The notes beneath the pieces were generated by a model that worked only from the letters and a program-made list of their open reading frames with translations, ran no database searches and was not told the DNA's origin. The position numbers and the translations under genes are program-made. A stretch of 64,000 bases of DNA from an uncultured Halomonas sp. (GTDB lineage: Bacteria > Pseudomonadota > Gammaproteobacteria > Pseudomonadales > Halomonadaceae): the NCBI RefSeq assembly GCF_947493865.1, contig NZ_CANLTC010000013.1, positions 41,851 to 105,850 on the forward strand, given 5' to 3'. Below are positions 29,814 through 38,743 of this stretch, piece by piece. Positions within the stretch are counted from its first letter, which is position 1. Each line of letters starts with the position of its first letter.

Positions 29814-30932
29814 ATGGCGCAGCGTGACTTTCTGATCGTCGGTGGTGGCGTGGTGGGCATGGCGGTGGCCTATGGGCTGGCGCGTGCCGGCCTGAGCGTG
29901 ACTGTGCTCGACGAAAGCGACGATGCGCTGCGCGCCTCCCGGGGCAATGCCGGTCTGGTCTGGGTGCAAGGGAAGGGCGTCGGCATGCCGCGCTACGCAG
30001 AACTGAGCCTCGAGGCGGCCAAGGCCTGGGCCGACTTCGCCAGGGAACTGACCGAGCGCACCGGTATCGATCTCGAATACGAGCAGCGCGGCGGGGTCGA
30101 TCTGTGCCTCGATGCCGAGGAAGCCCACTCCCGCCAGCAGGAATACACCGAACTACAAAGCGCTTCCTCCTTTCTGACTCAGGAATTTCGCTGGGAGTAT
30201 CTCGATCGCGAGGCGCTGACGCCTTGTTTGCCTGGATTGGGCGAGGCCGTGCAGGGCGGCACCTGGTCGCCCCACGATGGCCAGTGCAATCCGCTCTATC
30301 TGCTGCGTGCCCTGTACGCCGCCAGCCATTCGCTGGGCGTCGAAACGCATCCCGCCAGCCCCGTCGAACGACTCGAGGCAACCACCAGCGGCTTTCGTGC
30401 CACGACGCCTCGGGGCCATTTCGAGGCCGACCGGGTGATCCTCGCGGCGGGCCTGGGTGCGCGGACGCTCGCGCCCATGCTGGGGCTGTCCGACGCGGTG
30501 CATCCGGTGCGCGGTCAGGTGCTGGTCACCGAACGGCGCCCGCCTGGCGCGCGCCTGCCCACGCCGCAGATTCGCCAGACCGCCAGTGGCGGCTACCTGA
30601 TCGGCGATACCCACGAGGATGCAGGGCTCGACAAGGGCGTGACCCTGGCCATGATGCAGTCCCTGGCCGACAAGGCGGTGCGTATCTATCCGGATCTTGC
30701 CGAGGCGCGCCTGGTACGCAGTTGGGGCGCGCTGCGGGTGATGACGCCGGACGGCAATCCGCTCTACGAGGTCTCTAGCTCCCATCCCGGTGCCTACAAC
30801 ATCAACTGCCACAGCGGCATCACCCTGGCGGCGTTTCACGCCGGTGGCTTAAGCGATGCGATCCGCGATGACCGGCTCGCTCAATCCTTTCCGCAATTTT
30901 TGGGGGCGCGCTTTCATGTTTCAGCGACTTGA
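29814..30932 (+). CDS. FAD-dependent amine/opine dehydrogenase, DAO-type subunit
   Basis: 372-aa flavoprotein of the D-amino-acid oxidase (DadA/HcnC/LhpB) family. FLIVGGGVVGMAVAYGLARA is the FAD-binding GxGxxG, and the C-terminal end has NINCHSGITLAAFHAG. It would oxidise the C-N bond of an amino acid, imino acid or opine. The next two genes overlap it and supply the iron-sulfur and second flavin subunits, so the enzyme is a heterotrimer like HcnABC, LhpBEF or opine oxidase. Which substrate is used cannot be read from sequence. Confidence 0.88.
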   Translation: MAQRDFLIVGGGVVGMAVAYGLARAGLSVTVLDESDDALRASRGNAGLVWVQGKGVGMPRYAELSLEAAKAWADFARELTERTGIDLEYEQRGGVDLCLDAEEAHSRQQEYTELQSASSFLTQEFRWEYLDREALTPCLPGLGEAVQGGTWSPHDGQCNPLYLLRALYAASHSLGVETHPASPVERLEATTSGFRATTPRGHFEADRVILAAGLGARTLAPMLGLSDAVHPVRGQVLVTERRPPGARLPTPQIRQTASGGYLIGDTHEDAGLDKGVTLAMMQSLADKAVRIYPDLAEARLVRSWGALRVMTPDGNPLYEVSSSHPGAYNINCHSGITLAAFHAGGLSDAIRDDRLAQSFPQFLGARFHVSAT

Positions 30933-31215
30933 CGCGTCAAGCACGCCGGTGCGTCACGTGCAGATCTGGCTGGATGGCACGCCGCACAAGGTGCCCGAAA
31001 CGCTGACGGTGGCCGCCGCCGTCCTGCAGCTGCGCGGCTGGCAAGGCTATCGCCGCCACGTGGACGGCAGCCCCCGGGCGCCGCTGTGCATGATGGGCGT
31101 GTGTCAGGAATGTCTGATCACCATCGATGGGCGCGCCAATCGCCAGGGTTGCCTGGAACCGGTGGCCGAAGGCATGCGCATCGAACGTCAGGGAGGCGGT
31201 GCTCATGATGCCTGA
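30916..31215 (+). CDS. Small [2Fe-2S] subunit of the dehydrogenase
   Basis: 99 aa from the ATG at 30916, overlapping the flavin subunit by 17 bp. PLCMMGVCQECLITIDGR and the later Cys in RQGCLEPV give the CxxxxCxxC...C ligand set of HcnA/LhpF-like subunits. It ferries electrons between the two flavoprotein subunits. It overlaps the next gene by 11 bp. Confidence 0.9.
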   Translation: MFQRLDASSTPVRHVQIWLDGTPHKVPETLTVAAAVLQLRGWQGYRRHVDGSPRAPLCMMGVCQECLITIDGRANRQGCLEPVAEGMRIERQGGGAHDA

Positions 31216-32593
31216 TGCGCGCGCTAACGATATCGCCATCATCGGCGCCGGCCCTGCGGGCATGGCGGCGGCGGTGCGTCTGGCAAAAGCAGGGCATCGC
31301 TCGACGGTGTTCGATATGAACGCTACCCCGGGCGGGCAGATCTACCGTCAGCTCAGCGAGTCCCAGGTGAGCGATGCCGTGATGGGCAAGGATTACGCCC
31401 GCGGCCGTGAGCTGATCGAGGCATTTACCCAGGCCGACATCGATTATCGCCCCGGCAGTCGCGTGTGGTGGGCGGACAACGACGCCTCCGGCACCAGCCT
31501 GGGCGTGCTGGAAAAGGGCCAGGCGCAGCAGTGGCATGCCCGGCAGCTGATTCTTGCCGGTGGCGCCATGGAGCGCGGCTGGCCGTTTCGCGGCTGGCAG
31601 TTGCCCGGCGTGATGAATGCCGGCGCCGCGCAAATCCTGCTCAAGCAGGGGGCTTTGGTACCTGCTACACCACCCGTATTGGCGGGTACCGGGCCGCTGC
31701 TCTACCTGCTGGCCTGGCAATACCTGCGTGCCGGCATCCCGCCTAGCCTGATTCTGGATACCGCGCCGGCCACGCGCTATGGCGAAGTGGTACGACAATC
31801 TCGTCGAGCCTGGTTCGCGCGAAGCTATCTGCTCAAGGGCGCACGCATGATCGGTGCTCTCAAGCGTGCGGGCGTACCCATTCATCAAGGTATCACGGCG
31901 CTGGAGGCCCACGGTGACAAGGCCGTCGAGAGCATTGGGTATCGCCATCGGGGGCAATGGAAAACCCACTCGACCGAGCTGCTGCTGACGCACTTCGGCG
32001 TGACTCCCGAGCCTCAGCTGGCGCGCAGTCTGGGGCTGACGCACCATTGGCACGCGAGTCAGCAATCCTTCGTGCCCGAGCGTGACGACACTCTGGCGGT
32101 CGGTGCCAACCTCTGGATCGCCGGCGACGGGGGTGGCATCGGTGGTGCCATCAATGCCGAGCGGGAAGGCCAGTTGGTGGCGCTGGCTGTGTTGGACAAG
32201 ATCGGGGGAGTCGACCCGGTGTGGCAACAGGAAAAGCACTCGCTGCTCAAGGCACGCCGGCGTGATCTCGATGCGCGAAGCCTGCTTGAACGCCTGTTCC
32301 GCCTGCCCGAAGCGTGGCTCGATGACCAGCCCGAGGAGACGCTGGTGTGCCGCTGCGAAAGCGTCAGCCGCGGCGAACTCGATCGGGCCATCACCCAAGG
32401 CGGCGCGGGGCCTAATCAACTCAAGGCGTTCACCCGCTGCGGCATGGGGCCGTGCCAGGGGCGCCAGTGTGGCGAGAGCGTCACTAGGCTGCTGGCCCGG
32501 CGCCTCGACTGGACGCCGGAGGCCGTCGGCTACTACCACATTCGCCCGCCGGTTCACTCGATCACCCTCGGGGAACTGGCGACGAAAGAATAA
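31205..32593 (+). CDS. FAD/NAD(P)-type subunit of the dehydrogenase (HcnB/OoxA-like)
   Basis: 462 aa from the ATG at 31205, preceded by GGGAGGCGG. AIIGAGPAGMAAAVRLAKAG binds FAD, and AGTGPLLYLLAWQYL is the second Rossmann loop. At the C-terminus VCRCESVSRGELD plus TRCGMGPCQGRQC form a BFD-like iron-sulfur or zinc motif of four Cys, as in HcnB, OoxA/NoxA and LhpE. Third gene of the overlapping operon. Confidence 0.9.
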   Translation: MMPDARANDIAIIGAGPAGMAAAVRLAKAGHRSTVFDMNATPGGQIYRQLSESQVSDAVMGKDYARGRELIEAFTQADIDYRPGSRVWWADNDASGTSLGVLEKGQAQQWHARQLILAGGAMERGWPFRGWQLPGVMNAGAAQILLKQGALVPATPPVLAGTGPLLYLLAWQYLRAGIPPSLILDTAPATRYGEVVRQSRRAWFARSYLLKGARMIGALKRAGVPIHQGITALEAHGDKAVESIGYRHRGQWKTHSTELLLTHFGVTPEPQLARSLGLTHHWHASQQSFVPERDDTLAVGANLWIAGDGGGIGGAINAEREGQLVALAVLDKIGGVDPVWQQEKHSLLKARRRDLDARSLLERLFRLPEAWLDDQPEETLVCRCESVSRGELDRAITQGGAGPNQLKAFTRCGMGPCQGRQCGESVTRLLARRLDWTPEAVGYYHIRPPVHSITLGELATKE

Positions 32594-32662
32594 CCCCGGG
32601 CGTATTCGCAATGGCTCCCTCCCGGGGCTTTGAGTGTCACAACAACAAGTGAGGTAATGATG

Positions 32663-33415
32663 ATGAACAAGACGATAATAGCCGGCGTAGTGGCCACGAC
32701 CATGCTGCTCGGTGCAAACGCCCAGGCGCAGCAGGACACGCTTCGAATCGGCGTGGACATTCCTTACGAGCCGTATCAATACAAGCTGCCCGACGGCACC
32801 ATCACCGGCTTCGAGGTGGAGCTCGTCGAAGCCGCCTGCGAGCAGATGCAGCGCGAATGCCGGTGGGTCGAGCAGGCCTGGGATGGCATCATCCCCGGTC
32901 TGCAAGCACGCAAGTACGATTTCATCGCCTCGTCGATGAATATCACCGAGGATCGGTCCCGGCAGGTGCTGTTCTCCGAGCCCTACTTCCAGGTGCCTTC
33001 GGTATGGGTCGCCCAGGCGGATGGCGACTTCGACCCGGAGGAGGGCGATCTCGAAGGGGCGAGCGTCGGCGTGCAGCAAGGCACCATTCAGGATGAGTAC
33101 GTGACCCAGTTCTACCCCAAGGCCGACGTCCGGCGCTATGGGGATTCCGGCGCCGTGGTCAACGACATGCAGGCCCAGCGCCTGGATCTGGTATTCACCG
33201 CCTTTCCGCTGGCCCAGGAAACGCTCTTCGGTAACGATCAATTCACGCGCGTCGGCGAACTGGTCACCGGCCCCGAGTCGATCTATGGTCCCGGCGTGGG
33301 TGCGGCCTTCCGCAAGCGCGACAAGGATCTGGTCGAGTCCTTCAACGCGGCGATGGAAAAGGTCAAGGAAGACGGCACCTTCGACGAGCTGCACGAGAAA
33401 TACTTCGGGGAGTGA
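32663..33415 (+). CDS. Periplasmic amino-acid/opine-binding protein (SBP family 3)
   Basis: 250 aa from the third of three tandem ATG codons, eight bases after GAGG. Signal peptide IIAGVVATTMLLGANAQAQ. PYEPYQYKLPDGTITGFEVE and FDFIASSMNITEDRSR-like sequence (YDFIASSMNIT) are those of HisJ/ArtJ/NocT-type binding proteins. No permease or ATPase gene is next to it, so it must work with a transporter encoded elsewhere. It follows the oxidase genes by 69 bp and probably belongs to the same unit, supplying the substrate. Confidence 0.9.
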   Translation: MNKTIIAGVVATTMLLGANAQAQQDTLRIGVDIPYEPYQYKLPDGTITGFEVELVEAACEQMQRECRWVEQAWDGIIPGLQARKYDFIASSMNITEDRSRQVLFSEPYFQVPSVWVAQADGDFDPEEGDLEGASVGVQQGTIQDEYVTQFYPKADVRRYGDSGAVVNDMQAQRLDLVFTAFPLAQETLFGNDQFTRVGELVTGPESIYGPGVGAAFRKRDKDLVESFNAAMEKVKEDGTFDELHEKYFGE

Positions 33416-33450
33416 AAACCGCCAGGGGACGAGTCGGCCCCTAGCGGTTT
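33416..33450 (+). terminator. Hairpin after the binding-protein gene
   Basis: AAACCGCCAGGGG (33416-33428) pairs with CCCCTAGCGGTTT (33438-33450) with one mismatch and a nine-base loop. No long T run follows on the plus strand, but an AAAA lies on the left side, so it could serve both this gene and the convergent gene at 33465. Confidence 0.6.
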
Positions 33451-33464
33451 CGGCGCGTCATGAC

Positions 33465-34040
33465 TCAGATGGCGCGGGCCGCACGGTCGGGTAGTTCCCT
33501 GACCGCTATTTTCGGCGGCGTGGGGAAGGCGTGGCGCATGTCCCGGGGCGTCTCGAAGTCGCCGGCCACGCCGCGCATCTCCTCCACCGGGCGGGGAAAG
33601 CCGCTGCGCAGGCTGTAGTCCGGCGTGGGGCCGGCCTGGTAGGCGTGCTGCCTGTTCACGGCCTGGGCGCAGTAGACGTCCACGGCGGTCAGCGCCGCCA
33701 GGGCGGCCAGGGCCTTGCCGGCGGTGTCGCGCTTACGGTTGTGCGGGTCCGACCAGGCGCTGCCCAGCAGCACGAGGTCGGCGCTGTCGCCGACGACTCG
33801 GGTCCACAGCCCGGGCGTTGGGTCGTCGGTGAGGGTCATTATGCCGCCGAGCAGTTCCCGCGCGCCGCTCAGGCGCACCCAGCTCTCCTGGCCTTCGAGG
33901 CCCAGGGCGCGGGTCAGGGCGTGCGGCGCCAGGGTCTTGTAGGCGCCCAGGCCGAGGCTCAGCCAGCCGAGCCCGCGGGCGAGGCGATCGGCGCCGCTCA
34001 GCGAGCGCTGGCCGTGGGGCGCGGTGATTCGATAGCGCAT
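33465..34040 (-). CDS. Conserved hypothetical protein beside a Zn dehydrogenase
   Basis: 191 aa, family not recognised with certainty. ADRLARGLGWLSLGLGAYKT and ESWVRLSGARELLGGIMTL suggest a membrane-associated N-terminal part, and GKALAALAALTAVDVYCAQA a further hydrophobic stretch; the C-terminal third is polar. It starts 14 bp after the dehydrogenase stop and shares its operon, so a role tied to that enzyme is likely but undefined. Confidence 0.7.
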   Translation of the reverse strand: MRYRITAPHGQRSLSGADRLARGLGWLSLGLGAYKTLAPHALTRALGLEGQESWVRLSGARELLGGIMTLTDDPTPGLWTRVVGDSADLVLLGSAWSDPHNRKRDTAGKALAALAALTAVDVYCAQAVNRQHAYQAGPTPDYSLRSGFPRPVEEMRGVAGDFETPRDMRHAFPTPPKIAVRELPDRAARAI

Positions 34041-34053
34041 GGTGACCTCCCTG

Positions 34054-35223
34054 TCAGGGTTTGAGAACGACCTTGACGCAGCCGTCCTGCTTGTCGCGGA
34101 ACGTCTGGTACATGCCCGGGCCCTGGTCGAGCCCCACGCTGTGAGTGATGACGAAGGAGGGGTCGATCTGACCTTCCTCGATACGCCGCAGGAGATCCTT
34201 CATCCAGCGTTGGGTGTGGGTCTGGCCGCTGCGCACCGTCAGGCCCTTGTTCATCAGGGCGCCGATGGGCAGCTTGTCGATCAGCCCGCCGTAGACCCCG
34301 GGCACTGACAATACGCCGGCGGGGCGACAGACGTAGATCATCTCGCGCAGCACGTGGGGGCGGTCGGTCTCCAGCATTGTCGCTTGCTTGATCCGGTCGT
34401 AGACCGCATCGAGGGTGCCGCTCTGATGGGCCTCGAGCCCCACCGCGTCGATGCACTTCTCCGGCCCCATGCCCTGGGTGAGCTCCTTGAGCCGTTCGAG
34501 CACGCTCTCGTTTTCGAAGTTGATGGCGATGGCGCCGCCGGCCTGGGCCATGCTCAGGCGTTCCGGCACGTTGTCGATGACGATCACCTGGCGGGCGCCC
34601 AGCAGCACGGCGCTGCGCACGCAGAACTGACCCACCGGGCCGGCGCCCCAGATGGCCACCGTGTCGGTGGGCTGCACGTCGCACTGCACCACCGCCTGCC
34701 AGCCGGTGGGGAAGATGTCGCCGAGAAACAGCACCTGCTCGTCGGTGAGGTTGTCGGGCACCTTGACGTGGGTGCTGTCGGCGAAGGGCACGCGCACGTA
34801 TTCCGCCTGGCCGCCGGCATAGCCCCCGGTCAGGTGCGAATAGCCGAACAGCCCCGCGGTGCCATGGCCGAACATCTTGTCGCCCAAGGCGCGGTTGCGG
34901 TTGGAGCGCTCGCACACCGAGAAGTTGCCGCGTCGGCACTGTTCGCACTCCCCGCAGGCGATGGTGAAGGGGATGACGACCCGGTCGCCGACCTTCAAGT
35001 GCTTGACCTCGCTGCCGACCTCCATCACCTCGCCCATGAACTCGTGGCCCAGCACGTCGCCGGACTCCATAGTGGGAATGAAGTGATCGTAGAGGTGCAG
35101 GTCGGAGCCGCAGATGGCGCAGCTGCTGACGTTGATGATGGCGTCTTTAGGGTCCTCGATACGCGGGTCCGGCACGCTCTCGTAGCGCACGTCATTCTTG
35201 CCGTGCCAGCAAAGTGCTTTCAT
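34054..35223 (-). CDS. Zinc-dependent alcohol dehydrogenase, formaldehyde-dehydrogenase-like
   Basis: 389-aa MDR-family dehydrogenase. Catalytic-zinc ligands in [14 protein letters not shown] and GHEFMGEVM, structural zinc in [16 protein letters not shown], and NAD loop [11 protein letters not shown]. The layout matches bacterial glutathione-independent or -dependent formaldehyde dehydrogenase-like proteins; the exact substrate is open. ATG 35223 follows a GGGAGG-type site. Operon with the next, downstream gene. Confidence 0.92.
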   Translation of the reverse strand: MKALCWHGKNDVRYESVPDPRIEDPKDAIINVSSCAICGSDLHLYDHFIPTMESGDVLGHEFMGEVMEVGSEVKHLKVGDRVVIPFTIACGECEQCRRGNFSVCERSNRNRALGDKMFGHGTAGLFGYSHLTGGYAGGQAEYVRVPFADSTHVKVPDNLTDEQVLFLGDIFPTGWQAVVQCDVQPTDTVAIWGAGPVGQFCVRSAVLLGARQVIVIDNVPERLSMAQAGGAIAINFENESVLERLKELTQGMGPEKCIDAVGLEAHQSGTLDAVYDRIKQATMLETDRPHVLREMIYVCRPAGVLSVPGVYGGLIDKLPIGALMNKGLTVRSGQTHTQRWMKDLLRRIEEGQIDPSFVITHSVGLDQGPGMYQTFRDKQDGCVKVVLKP

Positions 35224-35346
35224 GGTTTCCTCCCTGGAAAGCAGCGTCCGTTGAAAGTGTCTCCTGGTACTGTCATCACCATAGACCAATCACGGCGAGG
35301 TTGCCCAAGCCTCACTTCACCAGTGCGAGCACCTCGCCTTCGATCA

Positions 35347-36375
35347 TCACGTACTTTCACCGACGCTCAGGGTAAAGCCGACGTCGTGGCTCGAGTGGGG
35401 CGCGTGTTCGTCCTCAAGGCGCGCAATGATCTGTTGGGCCGCCATCCGTCCGATGGCTTCTCGAGGCGAGACGATGGTGGTCAGTCGGGGGGTGACGTGC
35501 CGGCCGATCGGCAGGCCATTGAAGCCGGCGATGGCAATCTCCTGAGGCACGTGGATGCCCTGGCGGTGGGCATGCAGTAGCGCGCCGGAGGCGAGGTCGT
35601 CGTTGGCGAAGTGAATCGCACGGGTATTCGGGTGGAGGGTCAGTACCTGGTCGAGCGCTCGGGCACCGGTTTCGAACTGACCGAGCTGGTCCATGTCGAG
35701 TAGCGGGGCCTCGAGGCCGGCGGCCTGCAGTACCTCCCGGTGCCCTTGGTAGCGCAAACCGGCTCGATAGTCCCGTTCTATCTGCGCCGCGACATAGACG
35801 ATACGACGATAACCTCTCTCCACCAGATGGCGGGCCATGCAGCGCCCCGCCTCGGCATGATCGAGCCCCACATTGAGGCCGATGGCCTCGCCCAGCTCCA
35901 TGATCTCCGCGATGGGGCCTTCCCATTGTTTCAGGAGGCGCTGGCAGGCATCGCTATGGCGAAGCCCGGTGATGATCAACGCCGCGGGCGACCAGCCGAG
36001 AAACGTTCTGACCAGTTGGCACTCGCGCTCGAGATCATAGTCGGTGTTGCCCAGCAGAATCTGATAGCCATGACGCTCGAATTCGTTCTGCAGGCCGTTG
36101 ATCACCTCGATGAACACGACGTTCGATAAGGACGGCACGATCGCTGCGATCACCCGGGAGCTGGCCGATGCCAGGCTGCCCGCCAGCATGTTGCGTACGT
36201 ATCCCACCTTGTCGATGGCGCTTTCGACCTTGACGCGCGTTTCAGGGCGCACGGTATCGGGAGAATTGAGCACCCGCGATACCGTGATCGCCGAGACGCG
36301 TGCCTCCCTGGCGACATCAGTGAGGGTTGGTTTCATGACGCCCTTGCGTGGTCGTCTGGATTGGTTGTTAGACAT
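35347..36375 (-). CDS. LacI-family repressor, GntR-like
   Basis: 342 aa. Helix-turn-helix TLTDVAREARVSAITVSRVL with the hinge helix (SASSRVIAA) and a periplasmic-binding-protein-like effector domain (EIAIAGFNGLPIGR). It resembles the gluconate-type GntR branch, so a sugar acid should be the inducer. Starts at 36375 or at an ATG 13 codons later (MKPTL). It is divergent from the tetronate cluster and a perfect LacI-type operator lies in the 129-bp spacer. Confidence 0.92.
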   Translation of the reverse strand: MSNNQSRRPRKGVMKPTLTDVAREARVSAITVSRVLNSPDTVRPETRVKVESAIDKVGYVRNMLAGSLASASSRVIAAIVPSLSNVVFIEVINGLQNEFERHGYQILLGNTDYDLERECQLVRTFLGWSPAALIITGLRHSDACQRLLKQWEGPIAEIMELGEAIGLNVGLDHAEAGRCMARHLVERGYRRIVYVAAQIERDYRAGLRYQGHREVLQAAGLEAPLLDMDQLGQFETGARALDQVLTLHPNTRAIHFANDDLASGALLHAHRQGIHVPQEIAIAGFNGLPIGRHVTPRLTTIVSPREAIGRMAAQQIIARLEDEHAPHSSHDVGFTLSVGEST

Positions 36376-36430
36376 TGGTCATGTTTTTCACTCTCTTGCT
36401 TGCTCTGAATCGAAGACTAATCTATCTATT

Positions 36431-36446
36431 ATGTTAGCGCTAACAT
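36431..36446. promoter_or_regulatory. Palindromic LacI-family operator
   Basis: ATGTTAGCGCTAACAT is a perfect 16-bp palindrome with the central CG step typical of LacI-family operators and is close to the GntR site pattern. It sits between the regulator (start 36375) and the first catabolic gene (start 36505), where it can control both. Confidence 0.85.
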
Positions 36447-36504
36447 ATGACGGTCATGATATACCTGCCAGTACAAGCGCTTTATCGCCACAAGGAGCCA
36501 GCGA

Positions 36505-37434
36505 GTGTCTGATCATCACACTTCATCCATCGGTGTTATCGGCTTGGGTGCCATGGGGCTCGGCACGGCGACCGCCATGCTCGCGGCTGGGCTCGAAGTG
36601 ATTGGCTGCGATGTTTCAGCCATGGCCCGCGACGCCTTCATGGCAAATGGTGGGCGCAGCGTGGCAACTCCTGCGGAGTTGGCTGACGAATGTGACGTGG
36701 TGTTGCTGGTGGTGGTCAACGCCGAGCAGGTCGAGTCCGTGCTGTTCGGTGACGAGGGGTTGGCCCACACCTTGGCGCCGAACAGCCTGATCATTCAATG
36801 CGCCACCGTCCCGCCCAGCTACGCCAAGTCGTTGGGCGAGCGTCTTGCGGCCATGAAGCTGCTTCTGCTGGATGCGCCGATCAGTGGCGGTGCCGCCAAG
36901 GCTCGTTCTGGGGAGCTGTCGGTGATGTCCTCGGGATGTGAGGCGGCCTATGCCAAGGGGCAGGCGGCATTGGATGCCATGGCCGCGACCGTTTACCGGC
37001 TAGGCGATACACCGGGGGCCGGCTCCAGCGTCAAACTGGTCAATCAGCATCTGGCCGGCGTGCACATTGCTGCCGCCGCCGAAGCCATGGCGCTTGGCAT
37101 TCGCATGGGAATCGATCCCGAAACGCTGTATGAAGTGATCACCCACTCGGCGGGCAATTCCTGGATGTTCGAGAATCGTGTTCCGCATATCCTCAAAGGG
37201 GATTACACGCCGCTGTCGGCGGTGGATATCTTCGTCAAGGATCTGAATATCGTCCACCAGACCGGGCGTGAGCTGGCCCTCTCGATGCCGGTGGCCGGCA
37301 GTGCGCTGCAGCAGTTTACCGCGGCCAGTGGCGCGGGCCTCGGTCGCGAGGACGACTCGGCGGTGATCAAGGTGTATCAACGCCTGTCCGGCTTCGACCT
37401 GCCTGCGGCCAACGACAGCGGTGGGCGAGGGTGA
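36505..37434 (+). CDS. ltnD: L-threonate dehydrogenase-like (LtnD) oxidoreductase
   Basis: 309-aa beta-hydroxyacid dehydrogenase. GVIGLGAMGLGTATAMLAAG is the NAD-binding loop, DAPISGGAAKARSGEL the substrate loop and SVKLVNQHLAGVH carries the catalytic Lys. Company with OtnK and OtnC homologues points to LtnD, which oxidises L-threonate to 2-oxo-tetronate. GTG start at 36505 with AAGGAG upstream. Four bp before the kinase gene. Confidence 0.87.
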   Translation: MSDHHTSSIGVIGLGAMGLGTATAMLAAGLEVIGCDVSAMARDAFMANGGRSVATPAELADECDVVLLVVVNAEQVESVLFGDEGLAHTLAPNSLIIQCATVPPSYAKSLGERLAAMKLLLLDAPISGGAAKARSGELSVMSSGCEAAYAKGQAALDAMAATVYRLGDTPGAGSSVKLVNQHLAGVHIAAAAEAMALGIRMGIDPETLYEVITHSAGNSWMFENRVPHILKGDYTPLSAVDIFVKDLNIVHQTGRELALSMPVAGSALQQFTAASGAGLGREDDSAVIKVYQRLSGFDLPAANDSGGRG

Positions 37435-37438
37435 GATC

Positions 37439-38743
37439 ATGAGCATCGTGCTCGGCGCCATCGCCGACGACTTCACCGGCGCCACCGACCTGGCCAACAA
37501 CCTGGTGCGGGCCGGCATGCGTACCCTGCAGGTCATCGGCGTGCCCCAGACGGCGCTGGCGCTCGATGATGTGGACGCCGTGGTGGTAGCGCTCAAGTCC
37601 CGCTCGTGTCCGGTTCGCGAGGCAATCGACGACTCCCTGGCGGCCCTGGCCTGGCTCCAGGCACAGGGCGCGCGTCAGATCTTCTTCAAGTACTGCTCCA
37701 CCTTCGATTCCACCGACGCCGGTAATATCGGCCCGGTCGCGGATGCCTTGCTTGAACGCTTGGGGGGTATCCAAACCGTGATGGTGCCCGCCTTTCCGGT
37801 CAACGCACGCACCGTCTACCAGGGCCATCTGTTCGTCGGCGATCGTCTGCTCAACGACAGCGGCATGCAGCATCACCCCTTGAACCCGATGACGGACGCC
37901 GATCTGGTGCGAGTACTGTCACGCCAGACACCGCACGACGTCGGGCTACTGGCCAAATCGACACTGGCGGAAGGCACCGAGGCGACCCGTTCGCGACTCG
38001 ACGCCTTGCATGACCAGGGCGTGCGCCATGTGATCTGCGACACCCTCGATGAGGACGATCTCAAGGTGATCGCTGCTGCGGTGGCGGAGTTTCCATTGGT
38101 TACCGGCGGTTCCGGACTGGGTCAGGCGTTGCCCGCCGAGTATCGGCGCCTCGGCTGGCTGCATCCGGTGGCTGATCCCGGGCGCCTGGCGGCTGCCAGC
38201 GGTGCCGCCCTGGTGCTCTCCGGCAGTTGCTCCCGAGCCACCTTGGGCCAGGTCGAGGATTTTCTCTCGCGTCATGAAGGCTTCGCCCTGGACCCCTTGG
38301 CGCTCGCCGAGAGCGATGAGCAGATCGAGCAGGCATTGACGTTTGCGCGAGAGCGTTTGTTCGATGAAGAGAGTTCGGCGCCGGTGCTGATCTACGCGTC
38401 GGCAGCGCCGGAGAAGGTCAAGGCCGCCCAGCAACGGCTCGGCGCAGCGAGGGCCGGGGAACTGGTCGAGCGTGCCCTGGCCGGCTTGGCCAGAACATTG
38501 GTCACGGAAGGCGTGGGGCGGCTGGTCGTGGCGGGGGGGGAAACCTCCGGAGCCGTGGTGTCCGCCTTGGAGGTGACGGAGTTGCGTATCGGCGAGCAGG
38601 TCGACCCGGGTGTGCCCTGGACTCAAACGTCTATCGAAGGGCGTGAGGCGCCGCTGTCACTGGCGCTCAAGTCGGGCAACTTCGGCGGTGTCGACTTCTT
38701 CTCCCGCGCCTTCGATGCTCTTTCAGAGGAGAGAGGCTCATGA
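37439..38743 (+). CDS. otnK: 3-oxo-tetronate kinase (four-carbon acid sugar kinase, DUF1537)
   Basis: 434 aa. LGAIADDFTGATDLANNLVR at the N-terminus binds the sugar acid and VVAGGETSGAVVSAL at the C-terminus is the nucleotide site of the family. It would phosphorylate 3-oxo-tetronate before decarboxylation. ATG 37439 is five bases after the upstream stop; the stop overlaps the otnC start by four bases. Confidence 0.9.
   Translation: MSIVLGAIADDFTGATDLANNLVRAGMRTLQVIGVPQTALALDDVDAVVVALKSRSCPVREAIDDSLAALAWLQAQGARQIFFKYCSTFDSTDAGNIGPVADALLERLGGIQTVMVPAFPVNARTVYQGHLFVGDRLLNDSGMQHHPLNPMTDADLVRVLSRQTPHDVGLLAKSTLAEGTEATRSRLDALHDQGVRHVICDTLDEDDLKVIAAAVAEFPLVTGGSGLGQALPAEYRRLGWLHPVADPGRLAAASGAALVLSGSCSRATLGQVEDFLSRHEGFALDPLALAESDEQIEQALTFARERLFDEESSAPVLIYASAAPEKVKAAQQRLGAARAGELVERALAGLARTLVTEGVGRLVVAGGETSGAVVSALEVTELRIGEQVDPGVPWTQTSIEGREAPLSLALKSGNFGGVDFFSRAFDALSEERGS

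Noticed and set aside
29814..32593. Cyanide synthase (HcnABC)
   Set aside because: The subunit plan is shared with opine, proline and other amino-acid dehydrogenases. Regulator type and the adjacent binding protein favour uptake and catabolism, so the narrow name is not used.
31118..33394. Very long open frame (758 codons) on the minus strand
   Set aside because: It is the antisense shadow of the oxidase and binding-protein genes in GC-rich DNA; its translation has no recognisable motif, while the plus-strand frames have cofactor motifs and ribosome sites.
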